A stretch of 64,000 nt of DNA from Hofstenia miamia. Its lineage: Eukaryota; Xenacoelomorpha; Acoela. The position numbers and the translations under genes were made by a program. The stretch spans positions 208,786 to 272,785 of the forward strand of contig SCFE01000061.1 of the NCBI GenBank assembly GCA_004352715.1, read 5' to 3'. Positions 24,421 to 34,819 of this stretch are shown here, one piece after another. Numbering within the stretch: position 1 is the stretch's first letter; each line of letters begins with the position of its first letter. Below the pieces are notes generated by a model. That model was not told the DNA's origin. It searched no databases and saw only the letters and a list, made by a program, of their open reading frames with translations.

Positions 24421-25477
24421 CGATTGCTAGTTTCTATTAATAGAGTAATCATGATTATAAAATTTATAACATTGCCATTTCAGTTTTTTCATATTATAAG
24501 TGCAAAAATATTTTTTAATATCCATTTTAAAGTTTTTTAATCTACTTATTTGTTTAATATATTTTGGTAATTCATTCCACATATTTATAGCTGTGTTTAG
24601 AAATGAATTTTTCATTATTCGCTTCTTATACCTAATAGGTTCAATTATGGGTGTTCTTTTATTTTGTTTATTGACTAATTTTCCAGCAAGAAAGTCATTT
24701 TTGTAGTATGGGAAGGTATTGTTAACTATTTTGAAGAACGTCGTTAAGACATTTATATGGATGTAACATTGCGGATGTAGAAATAATTTTGAAATTTTTC
24801 TATATTCATTATTCTTATTAAAGCTATGATTATTTACTGCTACTTTGATACCTCAATTTAGTTGCACTTGGAATTTCCTGAGAAATTTTTGGTTTATATC
24901 TGTGTATATGTAGAGTATATTGGCATAGTTAAAATGACTTAATATTAGAGCATATATTAGTTGAATTTTTGCTTTAGTTGGAAGTTTTTGAGAAATTAAG
25001 TTAATTGCTTTAATCCATATGGCCATTTTTCTATTTTCATGATTTTGTTTCTCTTCAAAATGTATATTTATGTCAAAAATTATTCAGAAATACTTAAAAG
25101 ACTCAAAATGTTTTATTTGAATGCCGTTGAAATTAAGTTTGTATTTTGAAGTATCAGTAGATTTAGTTTTTGACTTAACAATACAGAATTGAGTGTTTAG
25201 TGGATTAACTCTTAGTTTTATAGAAGCAAAATATTTAGCAAGAGAATAAAATAATATTGTGTCATCTGCATATTGTACATGTTACTTCCTCGGACAAATC
25301 ATTTATGAAATATTAAATAATAAGGAACCCAAAATTGTACTCTGAGGAACCCCATTTTTAGTGCATACCCAATCTGAAAAAGATTAATTAATTTTAACTC
25401 TTTGCATGCGATTGTATAAGTAACTGGAGATAAGACCTATGCTGTCATTAGAAAAACTTAGAAATTAACTTTTGTAG

Positions 25478-25786
25478 TTAGATACTGCGTTCTATGGAAT
25501 CGAAAGCTTTCGAGAGGTCTAAGCAAGCAATTGCTGAGTATTCATTATCATTTATTGTTGACCGCCATTTTTCTGTAGCTTGTATTAAAGCGTCGCTCGT
25601 AGAAATACCTTTGCGAAAACCATATTGTGTTTTGGAGTAGAGAGCATGTTTACAAAGATGCTCGTTAATTTGATTAAAAAGAATTCGTTCAGAAATTTTG
25701 CTGATTGCGAAAATTATAGACACATTTAGATCACTTCTCCAATCTTCGGGATCATTTCTTTTAAATAATAGTGTTATATTTGCCAA
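25478..25786 (-). pseudogene. LINE reverse transcriptase core segment
   Basis: Longest clean piece of the element: RT fingers/palm with YGFRKGISTSDALIQ and the catalytic motif A CLDLSKAFD. The catalytic YADD lies downstream (25261-25275) after a stop. Confidence 0.85.
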
Positions 25787-26392
25787 TTTAATTCATCTGG
25801 AAAAAAGGAGTGTCTTATACAATTATTTAAAATGTAGCATATTGGTTCAGCTATTAAGTCACCTGAGAGTTTCATAAACCACGTTGGTATTAGAGAGGGT
25901 CCACTGGATTTATTTTTTAAGCATTTTATCGACTTTATGATTTCATATTTTGTTGCAAAACGAAAAGAGAAAGAGGTTGAAGTTCCTTTTGGGTTTATTA
26001 AGACAAAAAGGTACATTCATACAGTTGTAGTTTCTTAAATTTAGGAAAACTTCATTGAAAGCATTGCAGGTTTCCTTCTTATTTGTAATGGATTTATCTT
26101 TATAGTATATTCTTTCTATTTCTTCGGTTCGCATGTTTTTTCTATTTAGCAAATTGTTAACAAATTCCCACTTATTTTTTAGGAAGAAAGACTTTGATAC
26201 TGAAAACGGGAATAATTATTACTTGATTTCCTTATAGCAATATTACATAAATTTCGTGCAGATTTATAAGCATTATGATTTTCCAGTGTTTGGGAATTTA
26301 AATATTTTCCATTTCTCTTTCTTTATTTCGATTAAATCGATGCATTTAGAATCAATCCATGACTTTGAAACATTATTTTGAGTTTTTTTTGG

Positions 26393-26553
26393 AATATTCG
26401 GATGAAAGAATGTATTTTACTGGGCAGCATATATCCAAATAGAAAAGTANNNNNNNNNNNNNNNNNNNNNNNNNNNNNNNNNNNNNNNNNNNNNNNAATA
26501 TTCGGATGAAAGAATATATTTTTCTGGGCAGCATATATCCAAATAGAAAAGTA
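26393..26553. repeat. 57-bp duplicated ends around a 47-N gap
   Basis: 26393-26449 recurs at 26497-26553 with about two mismatches, separated by Ns at 26450-26496. As at 8 kb this looks like unmerged overlapping contig ends, here with allelic differences. Confidence 0.85.
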
Positions 26554-27101
26554 AAGTTTTTGTAAAATGTGATAGCATTTCAGTAGGTGAATATATGGAA
26601 TTCCAGTTTTCGATTTTTAAATACTATCGAAGTTTTTCGACATTTTCTGCTGATTTTCCTCGTATTTTTATCCAAGATTTGGAGGGTTTACAAACTTTTA
26701 GAATATTCGAATAAATAGCTATAAAGCAGTGATCTGAGTATGGAAATTCAAAACAAAAATAATTATAAGACGAAGCATTTTCTGATATCATGAAATAGTC
26801 AATAAGCGTTTTACTATTAGCAGAAATTCTAGAAGGAATATTTTTTTAGTGAAATATTGAGAGTATTGAGAAAATCGCCAAGCTTACTTTTTTCGTTATT
26901 GTTTAGATGATTTACATTCCAGTCTCCCATTACCATTATATTCGTGTTATAACTCAGAGCAGTAGAAAATTCATCTTCCATTTGTAAGAAAATATTATTT
27001 ATATAAGTTTTATTTGGACAATAAGAGATATTTAATAATTGACTGTGTTTCGAATTTCAACCCAAGGACTTTCATAAGTTGAATCTTTTGCTATATCTGT
27101 C

Positions 27102-27960
27102 CTAAGTGGATTCAGAAGGAGTTTCTTTGATGGCTGTTAGCATGTTGAACAGGATAATTAGTTCATCTCTGTCGAGGTTCTTGAGAGGAGCTAATAATTT
27201 AGCTTTGCTTAACTTCTCTTCAGGTAACGATATGAGCGGAGTAGCGTTAAGCGCGTTGAGCACATCGCGCTCGCAAGGACCGACTGCTCGCGGTGAAAGC
27301 ATCGGCAATTATGTTATTCTATAACAAGCATTTCTTATTGTGCTTAAGTAAAAAGGAAAGGTACATTCTGCAAATTTGGTCACATGATCAGAATCGAAGT
27401 AAGGTTTATTGCGTATGTACGGCAAAGCAAAATATTGTAAAAAATATTTCATGGTAAAGTTGAAGTATTTTTTCCTGACAACCATCGCAGGCGCTAGTGT
27501 GTAACTTGGATAAGGGAACAAAGACGATGTTTACCATGAGTATCCTTTACTTTCTTGAAGAACTTCGAATATGCCATATTGATATGTATCAATAATTCCA
27601 AATCTTAAGGCCTTGCTATGAACATTATCAAATTTGTTCTCACTGTGCTTGCTAATCACTCCACAAACGCAACATCCATAAGTGATTTTACTTAGCACTA
27701 AAGAATTATTCAATTTCCAGTTTATCTTCATGGAAGCCCAGATGCTTTAATCTTAGTAAAAGGAAAAGCGTGGATGTTGCAGAGGCTATGGTCTTACTAG
27801 TATGCGTACTAAAATTCAACCTAGTGTCAATTCCTAGAACGCTGAGACCAATTGGCTTCTGATATATATATTTAGAGTTGTGACGGGAATAGATTATTTC
27901 GTTGAATTTTTCTACATCGAGCTTTAAATTTTCCTTTTAAAATTGTTCTTTAAAGTCACA
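27102..27960 (-). pseudogene. Second LINE C-terminal fragment plus an unassigned open frame
   Basis: Minus strand 27960-27530 reads IGLSVLGIDTRLNFSTHTSK, then SKITYGCCVCGVIS and DNVHSKALRFGI, the post-RT region of a LINE (yLGv.lD..l.f..H; l.YG...wg....LdrvQ.kalR). The same frame continues with one stop at 27309 into a 68-codon open stretch (27308-27102) with no recognised motif, abutting the 5' truncation of the next LINE. Confidence 0.5.
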
Positions 27961-28019
27961 CCATATAAGCCCCAATGCTGCTTTTTAATCTTTGTGAATG
28001 AACTACCAACTATATTTAC

Positions 28020-28240
28020 AGGGAAAATTTATCATTGGATGAAGCTGTAAATTTTATTGAATCAAATTTTACTAAATTGAGCAAATGTTTTAGATGCATA
28101 GATTACATATTCATGTGGAAAATATCACAATATAACATTTTAATTACGCATTTATTACACCTGGTAATTAGCTTAAATATCTAGGAGTAACAATTGCTTC
28201 AAAGCTAATTCCACATCACATTAATACTATTTTAAAAAAA
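28020..28240 (+). pseudogene. LINE RT fragment on plus strand
   Basis: The plus frames read NLSLDEAVNFIESNFTKLSK and KYLGVTIASKLIPHH, matching the thumb region (fkYLGvtid.kL.w..Hi) of LINE reverse transcriptases. Opposite in orientation to its neighbours, so a separate insertion. Confidence 0.45.
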
Positions 28241-30870
28241 TGCTATTGCTGTAGGTATAGAAAGGTATCCCATCTCTCCCATCAATTATCTCAAACTGCA
28301 AATAATTCGATGTTTCAGATGTTGAGAAACTTAAGCGATTTCACATTTTATATATTAATATACGTAACATAATGCTTAAAAATACTTGGAGTACAGCAGG
28401 CCCTAAAATACGGCTTACAACTCCACACTTTGTGGAGTTGTATTTTGACATATGTGGATAAACTTTTTATTAACTAAGAACATTTTTAGACAAAATTGTA
28501 AATTTATTCAAAAGTTACAGTAGAAGTTCAAGCCACAGTAAAATCATAATTATCAAAATTAATAATTAATATACAATTAAGAAACTGTTCAATAAGTATT
28601 ACACATTTCACCTCAATTTATGATTGAATAACCTAATTTTATTTTAGCCTGCAAGAGAGTGTGTCAATAGTGCACCATGTGCGGAGTAGCAGTTTTAATA
28701 AAATTTAGAGCCTGGATTACAGCTAAAACGGACTTCAATAATTTTCAATGAAAACTTCCAAAACAAAGTTTATATAAATTTATTTATTTCTTCGAATTTA
28801 AGAATAAAGAAGTGTTAAAGTCATTCATCCTCAAAAGTTTTTATCAGGATAGGATTTAATTTATATTTATTGTTCCATTTTATTTGCACAGACTATATTG
28901 TATTTTGTAATTTCTGATCCATTCTTTTGAGTAGACAGTGATTCAAAAGAATATAAACAATCTTATATGTAGTTTTTTAAAAGATATGGAAAATGGAGTT
29001 TTTAAAGATTGTTCAGAATTGAGCAATTCGAATTAGATGACCTGTTTGTGTAAACACATTGGTAGTAAATGCATTCTTCTAAATATCCTTCCTTTCTCGT
29101 GAGGAATTCATACATTTATTTACTCTTTTACTATAAATAAAATATTCATTTAAAAAAGCGTGTTTATGAGAAGTTGATGGTGTGTTTAATATATGACTAA
29201 CTGTCCCCTTTAAACATGATACAAATATTTATATCGATATAGATCAAGTGTTTCAATGAATTGAATACGGGTAAATGGAAAAATTGCCTACAATAAAAAA
29301 TTACCATATATAAGAGTTTATTCAATTTCAAAATAATAAATAGGTTTTTTGTCTAAAATGCTAGGAATATGTTGAAGATTGAAAAGAAATGCCCTCACGC
29401 AATTTTTTGAGCACAAATATCATTTAACCACGAAACAAATCCGAATGGAAATTACCACTAGCACTATTAGGCAATGGAATGGTAATATTATCACTAATCA
29501 ACTTGATTTTATTAACGTGCCAAATGTTTTTGAAATAATAATCCCTCTTGGGACTATTCACATGGAGTTTGCTTCCACACTGGATTTGAAACTATTGATA
29601 ATAATGTTCAAACCTTGCAAGGCATTGGCCACCAACGCCCTGGTTGATTTTTCGATGAAAGGGGTGCTGAAAAAGTGAATTGAGACCCACTATGATCTAT
29701 TATTCCTATGATATAATAAGAAGCATCCAATAACCTGATGCTAATGTATGGAGGTAAAACTACCCGACAAGAGAAATAGATGCAGAAGTAAATTGTCCCA
29801 ACAAGATCATAAGAATTTGAGCTACCGTAAATCTTGAATCAAGATTTTTGTGCTCTAGTATCTTTTATTGTGATTTAAGAAGTAAGGATTGCACATGAAT
29901 CTCGGCAAGTAAACACAAGGTTCTCCCTGTCTAGTGTAAGCGAAAAAGATTGATAATAGATATTAAAACCGTGTAGGTGTAGGAAGAAAGCCAGCAGAAA
30001 CATCAACTTGCAAACAGCTAATAAGAAAGGATCTAATAGTGTTAAACCAAAGATTGACAAATTTTCTTGATCACAAACCGTCCTGCAATTTCGGAACCTT
30101 GGCAGGCCTCATTTAGAAAAACTACTTGAAAATATGTTTAAAGGCAGTTGACTGAAAGAAAATTTTGAGATATTCCTGGTCTAAGCGAATAAGCTTAATT
30201 TTAGAGCCTCCGGTACTTGTTTTTTCGGTTACTTGCTCCTGTAATAGAAATTGTTGCAGGACCCTGATATTTTGAACAGCCTGCTTATTGCTTAAATTCT
30301 ACGATCCCCAAAACAATATTTTAAAGAAAAATAACAGTATCAATGTGAAATGATATCTCTGAAAACCGTTCACTTCCCGGTAGAATTTATGAGAAAGTAC
30401 ACTTTTGCCTTGAAGTTTTTTGTTAAGTTCATTCAGCTTCTACGTTATATCCACAGAAATGATAAATCACAAAGCATTCGAAACTCCATAGCCGTTGGGA
30501 TTCATAAATTTTATCCCTGTGTCGCATACGGCTTGTTTTAAACCTATTCTTATGTTGTTCTGAAAGATGATCGTGATATGCAGAAGCTAGGATGCAAATA
30601 TTTATACTGTAATAGAGTGGATATTTTTAAATATGGTTTTAGGAATTTCATATAGAATGAAGAAAGCGAAAAATGATTTTTTTAATAACGCTATAATTTC
30701 CAAAGGTATGATTAATTGCATTACTTATTTCGTATAAGTTATTCACAAAGTTACTATTGTGATAAACTTTCTATTTGGTTATGATGTAAACGAACTATAA
30801 TACTGATTGCATACAAGACGAAAACCAACATTACATGTATTTCAAGTCTTTTATATTGAAGGAAGCTATT
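28241..30870. other. No recognisable gene
   Basis: A 99-codon plus frame at 29379-29678 and smaller frames show no family motif. A perfect hairpin with 12-bp arms (TACAACTCCACA / TGTGGAGTTGTA) lies near 28418-28444. Confidence 0.45.
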
Positions 30871-30879
30871 TCAAATTCG

Positions 30880-31420
30880 GCATCTTGAAAATTTTTCCAT
30901 ATTTTTTAGCATGATTAAAGCATTTGTTACTTATCCAAGGCTTATATGAACATTTACTTAAATTTTCGGATGAAAATTAACATCTTTATCGGACAGTAGA
31001 ACTCCAAGTAACAAATAATGTGCATAAAGTTTTCAAACATCGGATTTCTTTTTCAAGAATTCTAGACTAGAATCTTGTCTTCAAATTTTCGAGCTTGTTT
31101 TAACATTTTTAGAGATTGTTTTGTTTTGTACGAAATAGTATTTATTCTAACTACATCTGTAATGTTAGAATTGTAATGGTCTGAGAAAAATGATTCACTA
31201 TCTATATATTCATAGTTCTGAATACCTCAGAGTAAAACAATAAGTTCTTGAACTTCTACGTAATTTTGATCGCAATCTCCAATTAGTAGAATGTAATTAT
31301 TCTTGAAAATTGAAAGAATGATTTCATCTTTCAATTGATAAAAGAAATCTGAAGCAAGCGACTTGTTCGAAATAACATCTACACATATATCTCAACTATT
31401 GATACATGTCTATAGAAAGG
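30880..31420 (-). pseudogene. LINE endonuclease fragment
   Basis: The minus frame includes FFYQLKDEIILSIFKNN, a LIGDCDQN block in the position of the (V/I)(M/V)GDFN motif of AP endonucleases, and FFSDHYN corresponding to the SDH motif. Downstream is decayed. Confidence 0.45.
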
Positions 31421-31616
31421 GGCGTTCATTTGTAAAATTAAGATAGTTCTGCAACTGAACAAACAAAAACTTAAATTTTCTTACAAAATCTACGAGTACC
31501 TAGTTTGAAAATAATGCACAAATAACAGTCAAACGTCTGTAGGCGAAGCTGTAAACAAGCGATTGATCTAAAGCACAATTTATTGAACTATTGTATAAAA
31601 AATAATTTAATCTAAG

Positions 31617-31943
31617 TAGAGATGGAAATGGGCTGAGTACTTTAAGAAGTTCCCAGCCCAATCCATTTGTTTGCTGGCCCAGCCCACCCAGCCCATCTAT
31701 TTTATTAATTTTCAGCTAATTTTGAGTCCTTAATTAAAAATGACAATCCTACAAACAAAAAATAGAGTTATGGTTCATTTTTATCTCAATTTGGACTTCC
31801 TGATGCACGTCTCTGTTATAGACTGGTATTAATATGGTTTAAGGAGAGAAATGCTTATATTTTTAGCAAAAAAATATCAAGCCCATTTTAGCCCATGAGA
31901 TTTCAGCCCAAACCCAGACCAGCCTAGCCCATTTCCATCTCTG
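31617..31943. mobile_element. hAT-type MITE, 327 bp
   Basis: TIR TAGAGATGGAAATGGGCT on the left, and AGCCCATTTCCATCTCTG on the right. Flanking 8-bp target duplication AATCTAAG (31609-31616) versus AATCTAAA (31944-31951). AGCCCA words recur inside both ends. No coding capacity. Confidence 0.9.
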
Positions 31944-31951
31944 AATCTAAA

Positions 31952-32900
31952 TAACGAGTAAAGATTGAAGCAAACCATTAAGACAACGACAACAGTCAAA
32001 GCGCACAGCATCAATTATGTATTACTGTCATATATTTGAAATACAGTGTATATAATTTCATATATATATGTCTCAGGTTTATATGTATTTATATTTATAT
32101 GATCATACATATGATTTATTTATATGGTAATAATTGAAATCGGGGCTGCGTTGTATCCAATAATCAATGAATTCACTGCTAACTTTCCATAGTGCTGGGT
32201 TATTCAAAGGCACCATTTTCAACACCTGAAACATTTGTGCAGGTAATTCGTTCTTATGATTCTGAGTTTCAGCTCTAAAGCTACTCCTCTGCTATCTGAA
32301 CATTCCAGCTGCTGAAACATTAAAACCAACGTAATTTTCGGAAGAAAATGAGCCTTTTTAGTGATAAAATCACGAATTCGGAGGTAAAAATCCATTGTAC
32401 TTCAACACCGAAAAGTGTTTTTCCTCCGAATTCATATTTCCCGCCGGATTCAGCCACTGCAAAGCGAAATTTTCCGCCGAAAATAACTTTTTGGCAACAT
32501 ATTTACGCTGGAAAACATTTCAATTCCTTTTGCCTTTTTCTGCTCAAGATTCATAGTAAATGCACATGTTGCGTAAACAATCGATGAAAATTGCGTATAA
32601 AAATAGCTCGAAAATGCGTTAAAAATGCAAAATATTCATGACATTTTTATAATTTTTCAACAATTAGGAGACACCATTCAAAGAAATTATCATATATTTT
32701 AAAGGAAACCGATAAAATTTGACGTGGCGAAAAATATGCATGAGATTCGAAAAGACACTCATATCCGCACTTAAAATAGGATAAAATTTGGCCTCCAAAT
32801 TTCTCTTGGACGGCCGCAAGTTGAAATAAGCTTCAATTCAAAACATAAGCATTTTACAAAATTTGATTGAGATCTAGATTATTAGTTAAAATATTTGATC
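31952..32900. other. Non-coding, with CCGAATT/CCGCCGA repeats
   Basis: Around 32338-32490 a cluster of TTTTCCGCCGAA/ATTTTCCTCCGAATT-like words resembles subterminal repeats of another transposon, but its ends were not found. Confidence 0.35.
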
Positions 32901-33700
32901 TTGTCATGTACTGTGACAGTGTGACTTTGGCCATTGCTTCAAGATAAATAACAGTTGCATCTCCAAGTGGTTGACGCTTTTAAAATTTTTCAACTGATGA
33001 TTCAAGAAAATGACAATTTGCAGCAACAGATGTCAGTTGAAATTTGAGTAAAGGCTTTTTTTTATTCAGCAGTGTTTGCATTTTCAAGACAGATTGGGAT
33101 ATGTCACGGTCGAGACATTTCAAGTAGTCGCTAAATAATTCAAATCTTTGTTCATTGCACAATACACTTTGAATCCAGTTTCCAAAACGTGTTAAACATA
33201 TCTAGGAAGTGCTAAATTGGTCTTTGCAGTGAAAACAGTCTTGTTGACGTTATTCTTAATCATTTTTTCGAAAGGGATGCTACGGACCTGCAATTTGATT
33301 TTCGGGGAGTACATAGTCTGGTAGTGTTACATGAAACAGTTAATCGTATGTTTCTTTCAAAATTTTACTGCTTTCAACATACGAAGCTGCAAAAGTTACA
33401 AATAGCTAACATTTTCAAGTTCATATCTCATTCGAAAATGTTGATAATTGCTGACTTAATAGCCTGAATGACACTGTTGTAGTTTGTTCCAGGAAATTGC
33501 ATGACTTTAATGAATTTAGATTTTTCAGTGAAATCGAAATGTCCCACCAGAACTGCTGCAATCTTCCTGACAAATGCATCGGTAGACTCGTCAAACTTCG
33601 CTTGTTTTGAAATATATCAATATTTTCGTACTCAACTCTTTTATAAACATCCTTTGCTAAGTGATTTTTTCTCAAATTCGTCTATGATGACATAGATTTC
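32900..33700 (-). pseudogene. hAT-like transposase remnant
   Basis: Minus-strand pieces read KFDESTDAFVRKIAAVLVGH, YNSVIQAIKSAI and LTSVAANCHFLESSVEKF. The DESTD block is characteristic of BED/hAT-like transposases of the DUF4371 kind. Several frameshifts. Just to the right (33780-34150) lie GGCCCC-rich sequences typical of termini of such elements. Confidence 0.45.
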
Positions 33701-33778
33701 TAGTGTATTCATCCAGAAATTTTTGAAATTCAGGGCTTTCAATATTGGTGCTTTGATGAGTTTCAAATTCAGCATTTG

Positions 33779-34155
33779 CCAGTGGCCTTACTGAGAAGGT
33801 GCGGTCGCACCGAGGCCCCGAATGGTAAATATTAGAAGCATTTTATGCAAATTTGGGACCTCAATGAATTCCATTTGTAGCATTTGGGGCCCCAAAAATA
33901 TCAAAATAACAATTACATTAATAAAGAAACAATTGGAGCCCCAAAATTAGAAGAACGAATTTTAATAAGCAGCCGTAGAAATGTTTGGAGGCGCAATAGT
34001 TACGCAGGTACCTACACATTGTATTTACAAAACATTTAGTAAAAAGCATCTGCTACTACTATACACCAAAACGGCTACTCCCAATTTAATACATAAAACT
34101 TATGGGAGCTGTAGGACCCCCAATTTTGATTTGAAATTTCGCTCCGGGCTGCAAC
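33779..34155. repeat. GGCCCC-rich transposon terminal-type sequence
   Basis: Contains CAGTGGCCTTACTGAG, a short palindrome GGTGCGGTCGCACC, and repeated GGGCCCCAAAA/GGAGCCCCAAAATTAG words, ending near CGCTCCGGGCTGCAA. This resembles hAT element termini. Boundaries and target duplication not resolved. Confidence 0.4.
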
Positions 34156-34719
34156 TTGGATTCTTACTGAAATATACAACTTCGATTATACAAGTGAATA
34201 CAATGAGTTGTGCACTATAGTATTGTAAATTAAATCACAGCGACGACTTTTTTCAAGAAATACAATTGGTTAATTATTAAAATCAGAATTGAGTTACTTT
34301 TCTTAGAAAATCCATTTGATATTTCTGAGAATTATTGCATAATTTTGTGGAAAATGCGTTAAAATTGATAAATTTAGATTGGACGACTCGGTGTACTTCA
34401 ATCTCTAGTAAAGAATAGAGCTATACAGATGTGTAGCCGTAAGATTTCCAGCAAGCATACGCTAATAACGAATTTCAAATCAGCCGATACGCGACATATA
34501 CATTCATACACATTTTACAATTTTCTGCGGATATACATAAAAGGTATACGCCCTATACCTGCGCATGTCCTCAACTACAGCCCTGAGGATATATACAAGT
34601 TGAATAAGGGCTATCAATATCAAGTCGTGAAAAATCATGAGACGAATACTTAGGGAAATGTCTTGTACTAAATAAAATCGGAAATTACAAAACAGAAAAT
34701 CTACGAACCTTCACTGATT
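34156..34719. other. Downstream flank of the cysteine-rich membrane-protein gene
   Basis: Probably contains its 3' UTR on the minus strand. A 74-codon plus frame (34429-34653) has no recognised motif. Confidence 0.4.
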
Positions 34720-34819
34720 TTAACGATTATTCGTTGAACAGATACAAAAGCAACACCCACAGCAGCACATGGTAATACCAACAAATATAGCTATCAGCAA
34801 AATAGTGAAGAGAAAAGTT
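34720..34819 (-). CDS. Cys-rich membrane protein, last exon (membrane span and tail)
   Basis: The acceptor CAACATTTAG precedes 34819. It completes a Gly codon, then TFLFTILLIAIFVGITM, CCCGCCFCIC and STNNR before TAA at 34720-34722. Confidence 0.72.

Larger units (their letters stand above)
24421..27098 (-). mobile_element. Jockey/CR1-like LINE, 5'-truncated, decayed
   Basis: Minus-strand ORF2 pieces in order: AP endonuclease with TYESPWVEIRNTVN, an IVMGDWN block (MGDWN at 26916-26930) and SDHC; then the reverse transcriptase with KSIKCLKNKSSGPSLIP, PEDWRSDLN, SKISERILFNQI, QYGFRKGISTSDAL, ACLDLSKAFDSIE, QYADD (25261-25275) and the C-terminal INMWNELPKYIKQ with a stop at 24427. Stops and frameshifts throughout. 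The 5' part of the endonuclease is missing at about 27098. An assembly gap at 26450-26496 lies between endonuclease and RT. Confidence 0.85.
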
